Positions 61,927-64,000 of a DNA stretch of 64,000 bases are shown here, piece by piece; position 1 is the first letter of the stretch; each line of letters opens with the position of its first letter. The DNA comes from Perca fluviatilis. Its lineage: Eukaryota; Chordata; Actinopteri; Perciformes; Percidae. The position numbers were made by a program, and so were the translations under genes. The notes beneath the pieces were generated by a model. It was given only the letters and a program-made list of their open reading frames with translations. It searched no databases and was not told the DNA's origin. The stretch is from positions 23,183,169 to 23,247,168 of the forward strand of contig NC_053126.1 in NCBI RefSeq assembly GCF_010015445.1, written 5' to 3'.

Positions 61927-62162
61927 TTAAGGAGTCACACAAGGTCAGCCTGAGGGAAGGGAAACAACAGGATGTGCCTTCTCTTGACTGGAAAAAGCAT
62001 GTCAGGAGCGCATGATGCACCCAGGAGCTGCGACACACAATCCCTAATCAATAACGGAGAAACGAAGATCCTCGGTCCCAGTGGCCCATGGTGGGAAGCC
62101 ATCTTGCGTAATGCAATCGGTTCTCCTGTCTCTGTTCTTTTTGGAGAGGAGGGAGGGCTGAA

Positions 62163-62207
62163 ACACACACACGCACGCACGCACGCACACACGCACACAC
62201 ACACACC
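62163..62207. repeat. (CA)/(CACG)n microsatellite
   Basis: A CACACG/CACGCA compound run of about 45 bases. Confidence 0.95.
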
Positions 62208-62304
62208 TGTCAGAATTATAGATGGAACTGAATAGACATGGTGACAGACTCAAGTAGGAACTCATGGAATGGAAACCGCCTCCTCTCTCCTGCAGGTCTG
62301 AGGT

Positions 62305-62344
62305 GTTGAAGTACACATCGAAAAGTTGAAGTACACATCGAAAG
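62305..62344. repeat. 20-bp tandem duplication
   Basis: GTTGAAGTACACATCGAAAA is followed immediately by GTTGAAGTACACATCGAAAG, with one difference. It is a recent small duplication. Confidence 0.93.
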
Positions 62345-63394
62345 CTAAACAACAGTAATTTGTTCAGGGTGACTTTCTAGTTCACTCACATGGTGCATGA
62401 CTGCACAATCGTGTCTGATCAAAGTGTAAACTCGCGTCAACCCAAATTACCCGCGTCTCAACTGAAACGCGTTCCTAAATTGATGTAAACATTTAGATTT
62501 AGGATTCCGCGCACTCTTCTGCCAGCGAGCAGCCATCCTCGGCTCATAATTGCAAAGTCATTAAAAGATCTCTGTTGTAATTTTCCAGTTTGTGGTGTCT
62601 TCACAAAGCCTGCCTTTCCTCCTTCATTTAATCATTTCATCAGCCTGCTTATCAACAGTTGCTTTGTGCCAAACTACCAACCTAATTACAGGAAAACATG
62701 GAGCGTAATTATGGAAAATAACTTAGTGGATAATTCATTTTTTGAATACTGTGCTTCCTTTCCTTCCCACCGAACCTGATAAGAAAGTCTGAAAATGCTC
62801 GGTGTGTCTTCACTTAATTACTTCTGAAATACATTGTCTTGTGTTTTGTGCCATGAGTCTTATTTAATTCAGCTTATTTAGCTGTGAGTCATCAAAGTTT
62901 CAACATGAAACTTTTTCCAACAAGAGCTCCATTCCGTAGATGTTCTCTATGTACAGATGCAAGCTAAAAACTAATTTCACTCTTTGCCAAATGAGTTCAA
63001 CAAAGAGAAAAGGAACTAGAAGTTCTCTTTAATAACTTCAATGAAACTGTGGATTTCTTTTTATGTCCTATAGTTTAAATGAGGTGGAACATTTTGTTAT
63101 TCAGTGTTGGGAGAGTTAGAAACAACCGACTGGTTCACCAGACCAGATCAAAACTGTATTTATTTTTACAGTATCTTCACATGGCAATTACTAGACAGTT
63201 GAAGTTCAAGAAATATTACTATTATAGACAGGAAACTATTGTTAGGGTTAGGCAACTAAAGAAGAAAAACTTGGTTAAGGTTGGAGAAATATTGTTGGAT
63301 TTAGGGATACTGGGCTGGTTCAGATTGACATGAGCACTCCTTCATTTCAATAAATTTCCGGTTCCTGAAGCAACATGCCGGCAACAGCACCTCG

Positions 63395-63667
63395 ACTTTA
63401 ATGCAGTGCTGCTTTTGGACTGAGCGCCCAGAAAAGCGTGGCTCACAGTCGCTGTTCCAGTTCATCCCAAAGCTGTTGGACCCTGTGTAGGCCAGTCCAC
63501 TTCTCACCAGGAAAACTATTTCTGTAACTGGCTTTGTGCACGGGGGACTTTGTGTTTGTCCCTTTCCCATTTCAACATGACAAAAGTTACAAGTACATTT
63601 AGCATTGCATGTTGTAGCATAACATTTCCCTTAATGCAGTGTCCCTATACTTTTGCCATATAGTGTT
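63395..63667. mobile_element. Tc1/mariner-like MITE remnant, right end
   Basis: The right end reads AGTGTCCCTATACTTTTGCC then ATATAGTGTTA, a typical fish Tc1/mariner-type terminal repeat. Internally GTGGCTCACAGTCGCTGTTC and CAGTTCATCCCAAAGCTG match the copy at 13317-13600. The left terminus is missing. The short minus-strand ORF (MNWNSDCEP) shared by both copies is part of the repeat and not a full transposase. Confidence 0.65.
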
Positions 63668-64000
63668 ATGTTTTTTAGAATCTGCAGGTTTTTCTCTCAA
63701 GACCCAGACATCATTCCAGCATCAGCTGTCAACGTGGATCCTGCAGTTGCCTCTTTTTGTCCCCGTCCTCTTACTTCATGGAGTCCTATATTCAACGGCA
63801 AGAATAATGGCAGCTTTGTATGATGTTACTTCTGACATATCGGAGAAGACATCAGATAAATCTGTGCTTATCCTTGTTAGTAATTCACAGACTCCCTGAG
63901 ACGCCGTCGGTCCAGCTCGTGACGCTGTGTGGGTAAGGCTGAGAGACTTTTGTGTTTATGTTAATGAAAGAAAATGCTTTGGCAGCAGTGAAATAAGCAG

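Larger units (their letters stand above)
17956..64000 (+). other. Intron 4 of shisa6-like gene (continues past window)
   Basis: No exon for the rest of the Shisa6 tail (the NNILTSATEPYDL and LPPSYE region and the C-terminal PDZ ligand known in the family) was found by eye. The remaining 46 kb is therefore read as one large intron. It contains only repeats, microsatellites and short unsupported ORFs. Stretches where I see nothing notable are 18100-20160, 23930-25180, 25640-26930, 29210-30210, 30870-32070, 32745-36160, 37450-38330, 39725-44270, 44830-47000, 47350-50490, 50760-52410, 53340-54560, 54630-56800, 57130-58900, 59220-61410 and 62350-63390. Confidence 0.6.

Overview
The window looks like teleost fish nuclear DNA, probably from a spiny-rayed (percomorph) species. 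It is AT-rich and intron-dominated. It holds long CA, TA, GA and ACAT microsatellites and many short non-autonomous DNA transposons of types that I recognise as common in fish genomes. There is no operon structure, no prokaryotic gene and no viral gene.

One protein-coding gene can be supported, on the + strand: a Shisa-family gene best matching shisa6 (CKAMP52), an AMPA-receptor auxiliary subunit. Its first coding exon (3873-4432) encodes the signal peptide, the cysteine-rich Shisa domain, the single transmembrane helix and the start of the cytoplasmic tail. Exon 2 (9467-9624) and exon 3 (17377-17472) continue the tail in frame with good splice sites. A further in-frame exon is proposed at 17887-17955. 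Exons 3 and 4 are both multiples of three and phase 1 at both ends, so either can be skipped without a frameshift. Exon 4 lies between two CA repeats. A 5' UTR intron (3008-3510) and a 37-codon upstream ORF are inferred ahead of the start codon. The remaining C-terminal tail and PDZ-ligand exons were not found. They are probably beyond 64000, which makes the last intron more than 46 kb.

Layout: 1-2800 is upstream non-coding DNA with a degenerate repeat and a (CA)49 tract. 2800-3872 is the inferred promoter and 5' UTR. 3873-17955 holds the four coding exons and introns 1-3. 17956-64000 is read as intron 4, with one MITE or other repeat every few kilobases.

The best-defined mobile elements are two hAT-like elements with perfect 8-bp target duplications (14623-15583 and 52420-53325), a nested element with a 9-bp duplication and tandem repeats (38709-39566), TTAA-flanked MITEs (25189-25629, 44279-44758, 61415-61926), Harbinger-like MITEs (27490-28292, 28545-29207, 32080-32741), Tc1/mariner-like remnants (13317-13600, 63395-63667), tRNA-derived SINE pieces, and a helicase-derived fragment between 13-bp direct repeats (8203-8711). 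I found no undescribed multi-gene system. The most testable observations are the two skippable cassette exons, the CA repeats around exon 4, and the helicase-bearing repeat.
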